Source of the DNA: Tenodera sinensis
Lineage: Eukaryota; Arthropoda; Insecta; Mantodea; Mantidae
DNA: 64,000 nt
Direction: 5' to 3'
Assembly: GCA_030765045.1 (NCBI GenBank)
Contig: CM060964.1
Location: 273,542,388-273,606,387, forward strand
The notes below the pieces were generated by a model. It was not told where the DNA came from, did no database searches, and saw nothing but the letters and a program-made list of their open reading frames with translations. Numbering within the stretch: position 1 is the first letter of the stretch; every line of letters starts with the position of its first letter. The translations under genes and the position numbers were made by a program. Below, piece after piece: positions 45,992-64,000 of this stretch.

Positions 45992-47207
45992 CTGCTCCCT
46001 CCTCAGAGCTGGTCGTCCCGACCAGCACTATCACTGCGGCAACTCCCTTGCGCCCTGGTGGACTAACCCATCGAACCTCTTCTCCAGGAGGCACGGTCCT
46101 AGGTATCGCTGTTGGATAGTGTCCCTTGGTCCGGGTAGGACGATGTATGCCATCCTGCTTCGAAATTCTGCAACAATACCGCCGGTCTTGACGGTCCCTC
46201 GTCCAGTTGCCCTTCTTCCTGGTGTGTTGACGGGCCATCCTGCGCACTTGGAAACGGCTCACTGGGTACCATGTCCGCCGACCTCTCTGGCGCACCTTCG
46301 CAGCCACCTTGCTTCCGATGGGTCTGGCAACAAACCCCACCACATCCGCGCGAGTCGCGTCCACCGCTGCACTCGTGTTCACTCGTGCTCGGCACGGCCT
46401 CTCCTGTATCCTGCCGTCCACGATGATGTCCACCATTCTTCCGTTCACGGCACTATGCGTCAGGTGATTGGATGGCTCCGACGGTCCCCCCATGTCACAT
46501 GCCAAGTCGGTTCTCGCGTGATGCTCGTTTGCTTGTGCGCTTCCCTGCTGATCGTCCTCCACGTCGTATCCTGGTTGGTTACGTACCCGACACACTCCTC
46601 CAGAGGATCCCCGACGACGTCCCTGAACTGCCCCTTTGCCTTCCCCGAGACGTACACTTTCGTTATCTGAAACGGGCGCAACTGTCGCCTCGGCCACTAG
46701 GTGCTCCCTCCCCGGGTCTGTGCTATTCCGTCTGCCCCTGGCTTCCAGTACTTTGACGCTCTCGTCAACTCTTACTACCAGGGCGCCAAGACGTTCCCCG
46801 TCGTCCTCCACGACGTCCACATGCTGGCAGAGGTCTTCCACCTTTTCGCCGAGTTGTTCCACGTCTTCCGTCATGCCAATCAGTTCGCCGAGTTGTTCCA
46901 CGTCTTTCGTCACGCCAATCAGTTCGCCGTCAATTTTCGCCGATAGCTCCGTCTTCATCTCTTTCAGCTCGGCAGCGAGGTTGTTTCTCGTCTTTATTTC
47001 TTCTTTCAGCTCGGCAAAGAGGTTGTCGTTTGCCGTCTTCATTTTGGCAGCGAGGTTGTGGTTTGACGTTTCCATTTTGGCAGTGAGGTTGTCGTTTGCC
47101 GTCTTCATTTCAGCCATTTCCGTCTTCATTTCAGCCATTTCCGTCTTCATTTCGGCGAATAATTCTTTCATCATTGCTATCATCCTGGTTTCCGAATCTC
47201 CCTCCAT
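45846..47207 (-). CDS. Gag-like polyprotein with protease remnant, 453 aa
   Basis: The frame begins 77 nt after the 5' LTR with MEGDSETRMIAMMKELFAEM. Residues about 15-110 are a coiled coil of EMKTEMAEMKTEM/ AAKMKTAND-type repeats, as in arthropod LTR-element gag proteins. Around residues 265-295 is DIIVDGRIQERPCRARVNTS followed by AAVDATRADVV. This aligns with the active-site strand of retroviral-type aspartic proteases, but the DTG triad reads NTS, so it should be inactive. Residues about 325-360 (NWTRDRQDRRYCCRISKQDG) look like the GPY/F-type end of integrase; this is weaker. No zinc knuckle, RT or RNase H is present. The frame is open to a stop inside the 3' LTR, which suggests either selection or very recent amplification. 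Confidence 0.7.
   Translation of the reverse strand: MEGDSETRMIAMMKELFAEMKTEMAEMKTEMAEMKTANDNLTAKMETSNHNLAAKMKTANDNLFAELKEEIKTRNNLAAELKEMKTELSAKIDGELIGVTKDVEQLGELIGMTEDVEQLGEKVEDLCQHVDVVEDDGERLGALVVRVDESVKVLEARGRRNSTDPGREHLVAEATVAPVSDNESVRLGEGKGAVQGRRRGSSGGVCRVRNQPGYDVEDDQQGSAQANEHHARTDLACDMGGPSEPSNHLTHSAVNGRMVDIIVDGRIQERPCRARVNTSAAVDATRADVVGFVARPIGSKVAAKVRQRGRRTWYPVSRFQVRRMARQHTRKKGNWTRDRQDRRYCCRISKQDGIHRPTRTKGHYPTAIPRTVPPGEEVRWVSPPGRKGVAAVIVLVGTTSSEEGAVSPRPPYLIADSRNCHPSHYCRHYRKGAEGKRQRMAALLGRFPKERKG
45992..46007 (-). promoter_or_regulatory. Polypurine tract
   Basis: On the minus strand, TCTGAGGAGGGAGCAG directly precedes the 3' LTR. A purine-rich run here is the expected primer for plus-strand DNA synthesis. 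Confidence 0.7.
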
Positions 47208-47264
47208 CTTGGTTCTAACGTTGCAACTTCTGACGATGTAATGAAACTAGAAGCAATTCGACGA

Positions 47265-47282
47265 ATCCCACTCCTGACACCA
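47265..47282 (-). promoter_or_regulatory. Primer-binding site
   Basis: One base after the 5' LTR the minus strand reads TGGTGTCAGGAGTGGGAT. The initial TGG pairs with the CCA end of a tRNA, and the remainder resembles tRNA-Leu-type primer sites of insect Ty3/gypsy elements. The tRNA identity is from memory and should be confirmed. Confidence 0.75.
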
Positions 47283-47283
47283 G

Positions 47284-47826
47284 TGTAACTTTTTGGTCTG
47301 GGTGTGAAGTAAAGTAGACAGATGTAGTCGAGATAAAGAAACACTTTTATTTCCGTAAACAGTAACTTTGTACACTCGTTGCAACAACAAGAAAGTCTTT
47401 TCCGATTCTCCAACAGCACGGCTCCGAACTCGTAACACAAAGAACTAACTCTTCTCCGTCGGCACAACGCCTCACATCGTCTGTCCGTCTCCGTCGGTAC
47501 GACTACTCAACCTTCACATACGTCTGACTGTTCTCCGTCGGCACTACTCAACGCTTCACATACGTCTGACCGACTCTTCTCACACTTTACCGCTATTTAT
47601 ATCTCCCAGGCACTATTCTGGAAGCTTCAAGAACGTTCACTTATTGCGCTGGAGTACAAAGTAGAAGATTCCAGTAGCCTCTATCCTTTTCTCTCTTTCG
47701 GCAAGCGCCCCAACAATGCGGCCATTCTCTGTCTCTTTCCTTCGGCTCCTTTGCGGTAGTGCCGACAATAATGCGATGGGTGACAATTGCGGCTGTCGGC
47801 AATTAGATACGGCGGGCGCGGTGACA
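47284..47826 (-). repeat. 5' LTR of the non-autonomous element
   Basis: 543 bp, nearly identical to 45449-45991. It contains 'gctatttatatctcc' on the plus strand in both copies. A promoter is expected in it, but I cannot place the start site. Confidence 0.92.
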
Positions 47827-47859
47827 ATATATTTACTTGATCCAAATAACATGTAGCAC

Positions 47860-48365
47860 ATGGAAATTAACTGCTACTTATGCCATCTCTGTCCACAATA
47901 ATACTTTTTCATTTCCTGCTCACAATCTCGAAACCAATCTCCAGAAGCAGCTTGTGGAGGGAAGTTCGTTTTAAATCTGGAAGATCGGTTCAGAGTTAAC
48001 TGCCAACAGCACTTTGTTTAAGGTGGAGGTTCATTGTTAACAAAGAATTGGTGAACTTTTCGACGGATTGCAGATCTCACACTCACAAATTCGTCGCAAA
48101 CTACATCCACCATTTATCTGGTACGTGGAAGCTTTTGGCTGGGATCTTCACCAACTGATGATTTTTCTTTGCGTGTGTTGTAAATACATGCAACTGACAC
48201 ACCAGTAAACTCGGATGTAAATTTCATCACGTCTTCGATAGCAAGTTCGGGATATTTCTCGCAGAACTTGTTAAACACGTGCAATATTATTGTCTTTTCA
48301 CCACTTCGCAACGGTTTGCCGCGCTTATGTTTAACAACACTCACGTATTCCGCTGTTACTTTCAT
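47860..48365 (-). pseudogene. DDE transposase-like N-terminal region, broken
   Basis: An 83-codon frame starts MKVTAEYVSVVKHKRGKPLR at 48365 and contains SGEKTIILHVFNKFCEKYPE and TGVSVACIYNTRKEK, a helix-turn-helix-like unit. After a stop at 48114 the next part reads VRSAIRRKVHQFFVNNEPPP in another frame, and text to about 47870 continues decayed. The pairing of an 'S..KTII..V' helix, a 'TGVS...IY' helix and an 'IRRKVH.FF..NE.PP' segment matches IS630/Tc1-related transposase-like proteins of arthropods. The catalytic DDE part is absent because the LTR element lies directly downstream. Confidence 0.55.
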
Positions 48366-48841
48366 ACTGAATAATGCGCGCGCAGAATGAATTAGGCTGG
48401 TTACAGATTCACTTAACTGCGTATTCTTACACTTTAACTATGCTTAGTACACTTAGTTCATGCTTTAGCAAACATTAAGTGATAATTTAGACCTCAGTAA
48501 CAGTATTTCTTATAGGGACTATTTAGACGGCGAAAGCGTCAAGAGGGCGCGCTGTGGTCAAAACGCACGTGGCTTTGTTTGCGTCTCCTCTGATCTCTAG
48601 ATGAACAGAGTATAGGTGTCGTTGCCTACACAATACCATCATGTGTAAAGACATGGGACAAAATTTGACACAAGTATAATAGTTTTCCCTTTTTAGGCAG
48701 GTGGGAAAAATGTAAATGATCTAGCTACTGTCTGTTTCCTAAATTTATTGATTAACTTGATAAATGTTAACATTCATTGCATTTAACTGTTACCAGAACA
48801 GTTTAATAAAAACTCATACAGTGAATATCTTTAGGTCACTG
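48366..48841. other. No recognisable feature
   Basis: Sequence between the transposase-like fragment and the TIR element; nothing identifiable. Confidence 0.4.
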
Positions 48842-48843
48842 TA

Positions 48844-50356
48844 TACCAGGTGAGTCAGCCGCGCCTTATTTTTCTGGAAGGTAGACCACCCATCAAACGG
48901 CATGTGTGCCTTAGTCCAGTTTTGCGCTTACTAAAATGTATTGCTTGACGTTCTTAAAGAGAGGAATGCGCAAAATTGAGAGCAACAGTCCTTTAAGGGA
49001 CAGAACGTACTCCTCGCTAAAGTACACCTCAAAAACATACGACTCGTTTACTGAGAGCGAATTCCGGTTTCCAGCCGATTTTACAAACTTTTTATTAGAG
49101 TATACATAGCAACGTAATTCAGTAAACGCCTCGGAAAAAATGGATCTATCATATGAGTACACTAAAAACGTCAGCTAAAAAGAAAATGGTGGATTCTTGT
49201 ACTTAGAGCAGGGATTGGCTGCCAAAAATTAGGAAAAATTTAGACACGCCTCATCCATCATGGACCCGTACAGTCAAAACGGATATATTAATTAATAAAA
49301 GTTTATTTGCATTTTTGCGTGAACTACGCCTCGTGCATCTCAATTAATATGCACAACACCCTTTGCCATTTAAGTAATAATATTAAAACGCCCAGTAAAT
49401 GATTAAAACTGTCTTAAAAGGCTAAATCAAGCACGCAAATTTGCGAGGTGGCAATGGCATAGCGCCAGGCATACAAGTCCTACTATTGGGCGTGGTACGT
49501 GCTTTCAGGAAGCCTCGAAATAGCTGAATAGGATTGTGACGGGTCCTTTTGCGTTTAACAATGACACAGGTTCGAGTCTCAGCATTGTTAATATTTTTTT
49601 TATGTTCATCAAAACTTGGAAACCGAATTCACAATAATCTAATTATGAAGTCCCTTAGGGTTTAGGACATTATAATTTAAATCGTTTTTGGTTGTTTGCA
49701 TTTTTAATTGCACAATAATTCATTGTGTGCAAAACTGAGTTTAACTTCCATGTTAAACTCTGACAATGCAATTCCCTTGCTTTCTGTGTTCAAATGTGTA
49801 TGAATGATCCTTATTTCAGTTGTACCTACCTATAGGTGTGTTTAAACAACTACATAATTGTAGTTCACCAATAAAGAAGCATCAAACAATGTCATAAAAC
49901 ATAAATAAAACATACAAATGAATATAACAGTTTTCAGAATAATAGTTTGTAAATTGTGAGGATTGCACGGTAATATATATAATTATTATTATTAAAAACA
50001 ATTAATTAGTACATGTAGGTGATTCGAACCACCTTCACAGCAGACAGATTACTTCGGAGTCTTGCGCCCGTTCCAACTGAGCTACCTAGTAACGTGTGAG
50101 CTAAACATTCCGTTTAAGATGTAATATTCGCTGGTTCCAGTGAACATTTGCAGAAGTGCAAACGTCAGCTGTCTAATTACGAATATATTAAAAAGCGATG
50201 TGATAACATCTATATTAGTACTAATTTCATCGAGTGTTTAACATCCATATTAAATACGCGGGTAGAACCTGGTAATGGGGTCGATGTTTTCATGTTGGAC
50301 TATAAAATGCGGATTGCATAAAACTCGAGAATAAGGGGCAGCTGACTCACCTGGTA
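48844..50356. mobile_element. TIR DNA element (1.5 kb) with TA target duplication
   Basis: The 16-mer TACCAGGTGAGTCAGC opens the element and its exact inverse complement closes it; the outer region beyond is also partly paired. TA lies on both sides (48842-48843 and 50357-50358), which fits Tc1/mariner-type integration. The only sizeable frame (48911-49162, minus, 83 aa) is not a recognisable transposase, so the element is probably non-autonomous. It carries a tRNA-like segment near its right end. Confidence 0.85.
50012..50092 (-). other. tRNA-like segment within the TIR element
   Basis: On the minus strand 'aggtagctcagttggaacg' fits an A box and 'ggtggttcgaatcacct' a B box with a paired T stem. 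The anticodon arm is imperfect (loop CCGAAGT) and the acceptor stem does not close. It may be a tRNA-derived SINE fragment carried by the element. A second weaker B-box-like site is at about 49570 on the plus strand. Confidence 0.45.
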
Positions 50357-50358
50357 TA

Positions 50359-50850
50359 TTGACTGTCATGGTTAGTTTTACATCCATACACACAGCAACG
50401 TCGACCCATATTGTTCAATTCAACATCTAAAACAAAAGTAAAATTACATACTTTTCAGTACCGGTATCAACATGTTACAATATAGGTTATGGATTCTTGA
50501 ATAACTTCACTGAAGAGTTAACCATTTCTTAAATCACTTAAAATTACACACTATAAATAAAAATAGTCATTTTAATTTAATAGTTCAACTATATAACAAG
50601 TAAAACTTAAGAAAACTGGGCGAAAAAACTGTTCAATTGTTCAAAAGAAAGCGTTAAAAGGCGCAGCGAGAAAACATCTGCTATAATTCTCGTACTACAA
50701 CTAGAAAACTACTGAAAAATGAATTTTGATTAATTTACAATATTTACAAATAAACACATTCACTGAAACAGCATATACCGCCACTAATTCACTTTCAACT
50801 GGTAGCCATGTTTGTTAGAACTCCAGGTTCACCACTATCAGCTGATCGAC
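50359..50850. other. No recognisable feature
   Basis: AT-rich sequence between the TIR element and the LINE E fragment; no coding similarity seen. Confidence 0.4.
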
Positions 50851-51690
50851 CTGTCTCAAGGTCTTGATATAACCTCGGCCTTGGCACGGCAGTTGAAAAC
50901 GTAACATCGACACAACGGCCAATCAGAGCAGGGGTCCCACAAGGGAGTCAATTGGGGCCCTCCCTCTTCAACATTTACTTCGACATTCCGGAAAGAATAA
51001 GAGTAGACAGAAATGATGACACAGCACTAGTCACACAATCGATCATGCCAAGGATTATGCGTACCAGGCTCCAAAAAGCTCTAAATGACCTGGAGTCATG
51101 GCTCGCAAAATGGCGGATTAAAATAAACACTAGAAAAAGCTAAACAATAGTATTCACCTAGGGAATCAAACACCGACATAGTAAGCATGGCCTTCAGTCA
51201 CTAACACTGACAAGAGCCAATTCAATGGAACAGCACAATCACCTACTTAGGTGTAACGTGGAAACAACATGTTGACATCAAGAGCCAAAGCGAATGCCTA
51301 ACTTAATAAACTGTACCCAATTATCAATACAAATAGTACTCTAAAGCTAAAGATGGGAACAACACTTCATAAAACACTAATCCGACCCATCCTAACGTAC
51401 GCTGCCCCCGTATGGGAACACGCAGCCAAAACACACATGAAAAGACTCCAAACAATGCAAAATAGAGTACTCCGCATAATTGCTAGGCCACCTGAAGTGG
51501 CTCCAGGGCTCTAATTACACAAGGAGCTACACTTTGTTCAGAATCTTTTGAGACAGTGGAAGGGGGAGATAAGGACATCCCGTGGCCAGCGCGTGTATAG
51601 GAACCAAAACAACCCTGGCAGAGTGGCAATGTTTATGAAGTCATTCTGACATGAGTATATAGTGGCGTACAACAGACATTGCACAAAACT
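50850..51690 (+). pseudogene. LINE E, Jockey-type reverse transcriptase fragment
   Basis: The frame near 50925 reads IRAGVPQGSQLGPSLFNIYF, the conserved palm block. RNDDTALVTQ follows where FADDTAL is expected, so the active site is damaged. LQKALNDLESWLAKWRIKIN comes next (frame 50952-51143). After frame changes, ITYLGVTW, then IRPILTYAAPVWEHAAKTHM and LQTMQNRVLRIIARPPEVAP are visible to about 51510. LHKELHFVQNLLRQWKGEIR continues the C-terminus. It begins abruptly within the palm, so it is 5'-truncated, and there is no RNase H. It is more similar to Jockey than to LINE A or B. Confidence 0.8.
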
Positions 51691-51705
51691 CCCAAACCTG
51701 TATAA

Positions 51706-51910
51706 ATATGTGGCGGCCGTGGGAAACAGGTAATGCATCTGCCACTTACTGAGGTCGTGCCACTTACTGAGCCTGAAGTCGTGAGTTCGAGTCTCGGCAA
51801 CCACAGTCAAATGTGCCTGTGGTAAAGGACGGGGAGGGCCCACGTAAAATAATCGGTGTGATGGCACGCGTGGATGATGACGGGGTATCATTTGACTGCG
51901 GTTGCATGGA
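51706..51910 (+). repeat. SINE-3, tRNA-like, with an internal short duplication
   Basis: 'gtggcggccgtgggaaacag' resembles a decayed A-box region and 'gtgagttcgagtctcgg' a B box. Between them 'gccacttactgag' occurs twice (about 51740 and 51760). The body ends at an A-rich tail after 'ttttatttaaaaaaacac'. It is a probable tRNA-derived SINE of a third family. Confidence 0.6.
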
Positions 51911-53060
51911 TTTTGCTTCTTTTATTTAAAAAAACACTACAATGTAAATTGTAAAAAAAATAATTTTGTACAATTCAGAACATATTTTTACATAGGTTTA
52001 ATTGGTGACGAACAGTACAACAAGGATATAGCATGAAAAACCGTTTAAAGTATTACAAATAGGCAAAAAATGCCTATGTCCATTACAATGGACACCGGGA
52101 CTGAAAGGGTTAAAGGAGGCAACGGCTGCCAATGGCGTTCTCAGATGTACGGTAATAAGAACCATTAAATTAGATATTTAGAACGATACATCTCCAACAA
52201 AGACGAAATGCGATGAAAACAAAACCTTTCGTCAATTTTATAAGATGTACCTATGGCTTCTTCGTCGTCTTCGGAGGATGAGGAAAAAGAGGAAATAGAA
52301 ACTATTAGGTACTACGATTGAGCAAAAGCCAATGTACGTAATATATGTCAATGTAAGTAATGTTTCGTTGTTCCGGTTGTATTTGCTTCTTTCGTTCTTT
52401 CTGTGCGGATCGCATGTAGTCAGGACGATTAAATCAGAATGTTGCTTGATTTAACCGTCCTTGAGTGGCATCAGCTTTAACACCGATTCTTGGAATAGTT
52501 CAAGAATGAATTACATCCTCCAACTGTGCTGATATATATTTATATAACTACGAGAAAGGAATACAAATACTGTAATCCAAGTAAATATGATCATGCACTC
52601 CAATTTTTTATATTAAATGTGTTTATCGTCCCAGCGTGAGAAAAAGCTGTTAAAGCAATCACATTTAAGTGCTCAAATAAACAAATAAAGAAAGAATGAA
52701 CATGTAAACAATGTAACAGAAGTCTGAAAGGGACGCATATGTTGCAACAGTGCATTTTGCTATCGCAGTGTCCCAGCACTGCTCCTCTCACTGTTTCAAA
52801 AGACTGAGCAATGTATACAAATGCATTGCATTTGGCAAAAGGCTGAGTTTTAACGTATCGTATTCGAGTAAAGGAGTAAAAACCATAATGACCTAATCCA
52901 AGCTCTAGGTGAATACGATATAACGCATGATAAACAAGCAAGGCCACTATTTCTATTCGAGAGAACCATTGGTCTCGGGAAGCCAGCTGTTGACATGCAG
53001 CAATACCTATAGATAAGTCAGTAAATTACCCCGATGCCATTCGCATGTGAACTGCGCCAC
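51911..53060. other. Mostly unidentified; possible piggyBac-type terminus
   Basis: At 52097-52113 the sequence GGGACTGAAAGGG is followed by TTAA. Reversed, this reads TTAA-CCCTTTCAGTCCC, the form of many piggyBac-type ends. Just inside is a stem TGTCCATT/AATGGACA (about 52077-52094). No second end or transposase is visible to the left. A short acidic frame starts at 52255 (MASSSSSEDEEKEEIETIRY) but stops after about 22 codons. The 118-codon minus frame 52947-52591 shows no motif. Confidence 0.35.
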
Positions 53061-62152
<9,092 letters not shown>

Positions 62153-62908
62153 CACCATCTCTCTATAGGTAATCAGCAACCTTCAATTCTCAGGGCGAAG
62201 AGGGCCCCCTCGAGAGTGATACCTACTGGCGCGCACCTGCATTTCAGGCAGACTGACACCCGAGTGTGCACTCTAGATGACCTGTCGTTCGAACGGACAC
62301 GAACAACACACATCAAATTGACGATGCCGAACGGCACAAATAACACACTAGATAATAGTTGAAGACGAGGCCGTAAGGCGAGCAATGCAACATAATGTAT
62401 ATAACTGATGACGTCACTGACAATCAATTTCACCAATAATCTAAATTATTTGACTGTAATGTAAATACTTGAATTTTGTGTATGTGAATGTTTTAATCTA
62501 GATTGTTCCAGGGACGCAGATTGCAGGGTACCGACACGAGGACAGACTTGAGGCGCACGAAGCACACGCAACGCTCCGATGAGAAACTGTCTTACATCGA
62601 CATAATTGCACCCTGATTCCTGACAACAATCACAATTGAATCCTAACTATACTCTCCATGACTACCCTAGAGGGCAAGCTGGGCCTTGGTCAAGCCTGTC
62701 TCCAAGCTCCCAATCCTCACTCCTCTGGTTACGCACTGCGATCCAGCCCTATACTCACCACTGAATGTGCGGGTGCTACATGCGGTACCGCTGCACCTTC
62801 CTACTCCGGTAGAAAGAAGTTTTTTTAGTGGGTATGGCCATTTTCAATGGCGATTCCCACAGTACCAGGTGATCTCGTAACAAGATTTTTTCCCCTCAAC
62901 CCAAGGAA

Positions 62909-62910
<2 letters not shown>
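62153..62910. other. No recognisable feature
   Basis: Unique-looking sequence of moderate GC content after the satellite. The frames of 64-87 codons here show no motif. Confidence 0.4.

Positions 62911-62978
<68 letters not shown>
62911..62978. repeat. (GT)n microsatellite
   Basis: A pure GT run of about 33 units, the opposite strand sense to the CA-rich satellite upstream. Confidence 0.97.
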
Positions 62979-62986
<8 letters not shown>

Positions 62987-63445
62987 TAATAAAAGATAAA
63001 TAAGTCCAAAGATTGACACCACTGTAAGCATGTGAACATTATTGTGTTAAGCAATGTTCCAAAGGCACAAATCCGCCACTAATGACCTTAGATATTCAAG
63101 GAGACATATAAAGGGAAGATACAAGATGTTTATATCGATAAACTTTGAGTAAATAGAGGAATAGTATTTGTAAGAATAGTTTGTAAAAGGGTAGAGAAAG
63201 TATATCAGATTTTTATTTTTACGTAAAAAATAATGGTTTTTACTAGCAAATTCCCACTTACCTACATCAGAGGCAGAGAAAGAGAGAAGACTATGTAAAG
63301 TAGAGAGACTTTTTGCTAATTAGTTTACACTCCATTGGTGTCCAATCAACCATAAATTTACCCCGCTGACTATCAGATTCGCTATATATGTATTAACAGA
63401 GAACTGCGAATGAGTAGTTTTTAGAACAGCGACGACCACGACGAT
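62979..63445. other. No recognisable feature
   Basis: AT-rich sequence between two microsatellites. I see no coding or terminal-repeat signal. Confidence 0.4.

Positions 63446-64000
<555 letters not shown>

Larger units (their letters stand above)
45449..47826 (-). mobile_element. Young non-autonomous LTR retrotransposon (deletion derivative)
   Basis: Two 543-bp direct repeats (45449-45991 and 47284-47826) begin TG and end CA when read on the minus strand. I see only about three differences between them, so the insertion is recent. Flanking ATAT (45445-45448 and 47827-47830) is a 4-bp target duplication. On the minus strand a primer-binding site follows the 5' LTR directly and a polypurine tract precedes the 3' LTR. 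The 1.3 kb interior encodes one 453-codon frame with gag-like, protease-like and possible integrase-tail segments but no reverse transcriptase. It must have been copied by enzymes of a related element, probably Ty3/gypsy. Confidence 0.9.

Noticed and set aside
45846..47241. Plus-strand frames of 183 and 201 codons inside the LTR element
   Set aside because: LTR features (primer-binding site, polypurine tract, TG...CA) fix the minus orientation, and the minus frame is longer and carries the coiled coil and protease motif.

Overview
The window looks like nuclear DNA from an animal with a large, repeat-rich genome, most probably an arthropod and perhaps a polyneopteran insect such as a stick insect, cricket or cockroach. 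The grounds are the mixture of RNase H-bearing and Jockey-type non-LTR retrotransposons, a Ty3/gypsy relic, hAT and TA-inserting DNA transposons, Helentron-like elements with internal tandem repeats, several tRNA-derived SINE families and very long microsatellites. I recognise no host protein gene and no functional tRNA or rRNA gene. Almost every coding trace is a mobile-element fragment, mostly broken by stops and frameshifts. The very long open frames in the satellites are artefacts of stop-free repeats.

Layout. 1-1.5 kb: SINE 3' end running into a CA-rich minisatellite. 1.5-5.6 kb: decayed LINE A (+). 5.6-12.06 kb: decayed Ty3/gypsy element (+) with a foreign 1.2 kb insert in its integrase. 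12.07-14 kb: two SINEs, a drifting tetranucleotide repeat and a helix-turn-helix-like fragment. 14-18.5 kb: Jockey-type LINE (-). 18.5-24.2 kb: hAT transposase relic split by a TIR element, plus two SINE copies. 24.238-35.114 kb: LINE B (-), apparently full length with 10-bp target duplications. It is split by LINE C (+), whose 3' tail has grown into about 3 kb of TAAA/TACA repeats, and by a fold-back tRNA-SINE composite with 13-bp duplications. 35.7-44.25 kb: two tandem Helentron-like elements; the second holds a solo LTR and a hAT transposon, and the first copy preserves the empty site of both. 45.449-47.826 kb: a young non-autonomous LTR retrotransposon (-) with two 543-bp LTRs and one uninterrupted 453-codon frame. 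47.8-53 kb: DDE-transposase-like fragment, TA-flanked TIR element, Jockey fragment, SINE and a possible piggyBac end. 53.06-62.15 kb: 9.1 kb CA/CG-rich satellite with an approximately 3.5 kb higher-order duplication. 62.15-64 kb: mostly unique DNA ending in (GT)n and (AAT)n.

The nested insertions give a relative history: LINE B preceded LINE C and the SINE composite, and the Helentron pair preceded the hAT and the solo LTR. Simple repeats repeatedly sit at the 3' ends of retroelements, which suggests that tails seed satellites here. The best candidate for something little described is the LTR element at 45.4-47.8 kb: an apparently mobile deletion derivative that keeps a continuous gag/protease-remnant/integrase-tail frame but lacks reverse transcriptase. 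I worked by reading and translating by eye, so most boundaries are good to tens of bases. TSDs, TIRs and LTR ends were checked base by base.
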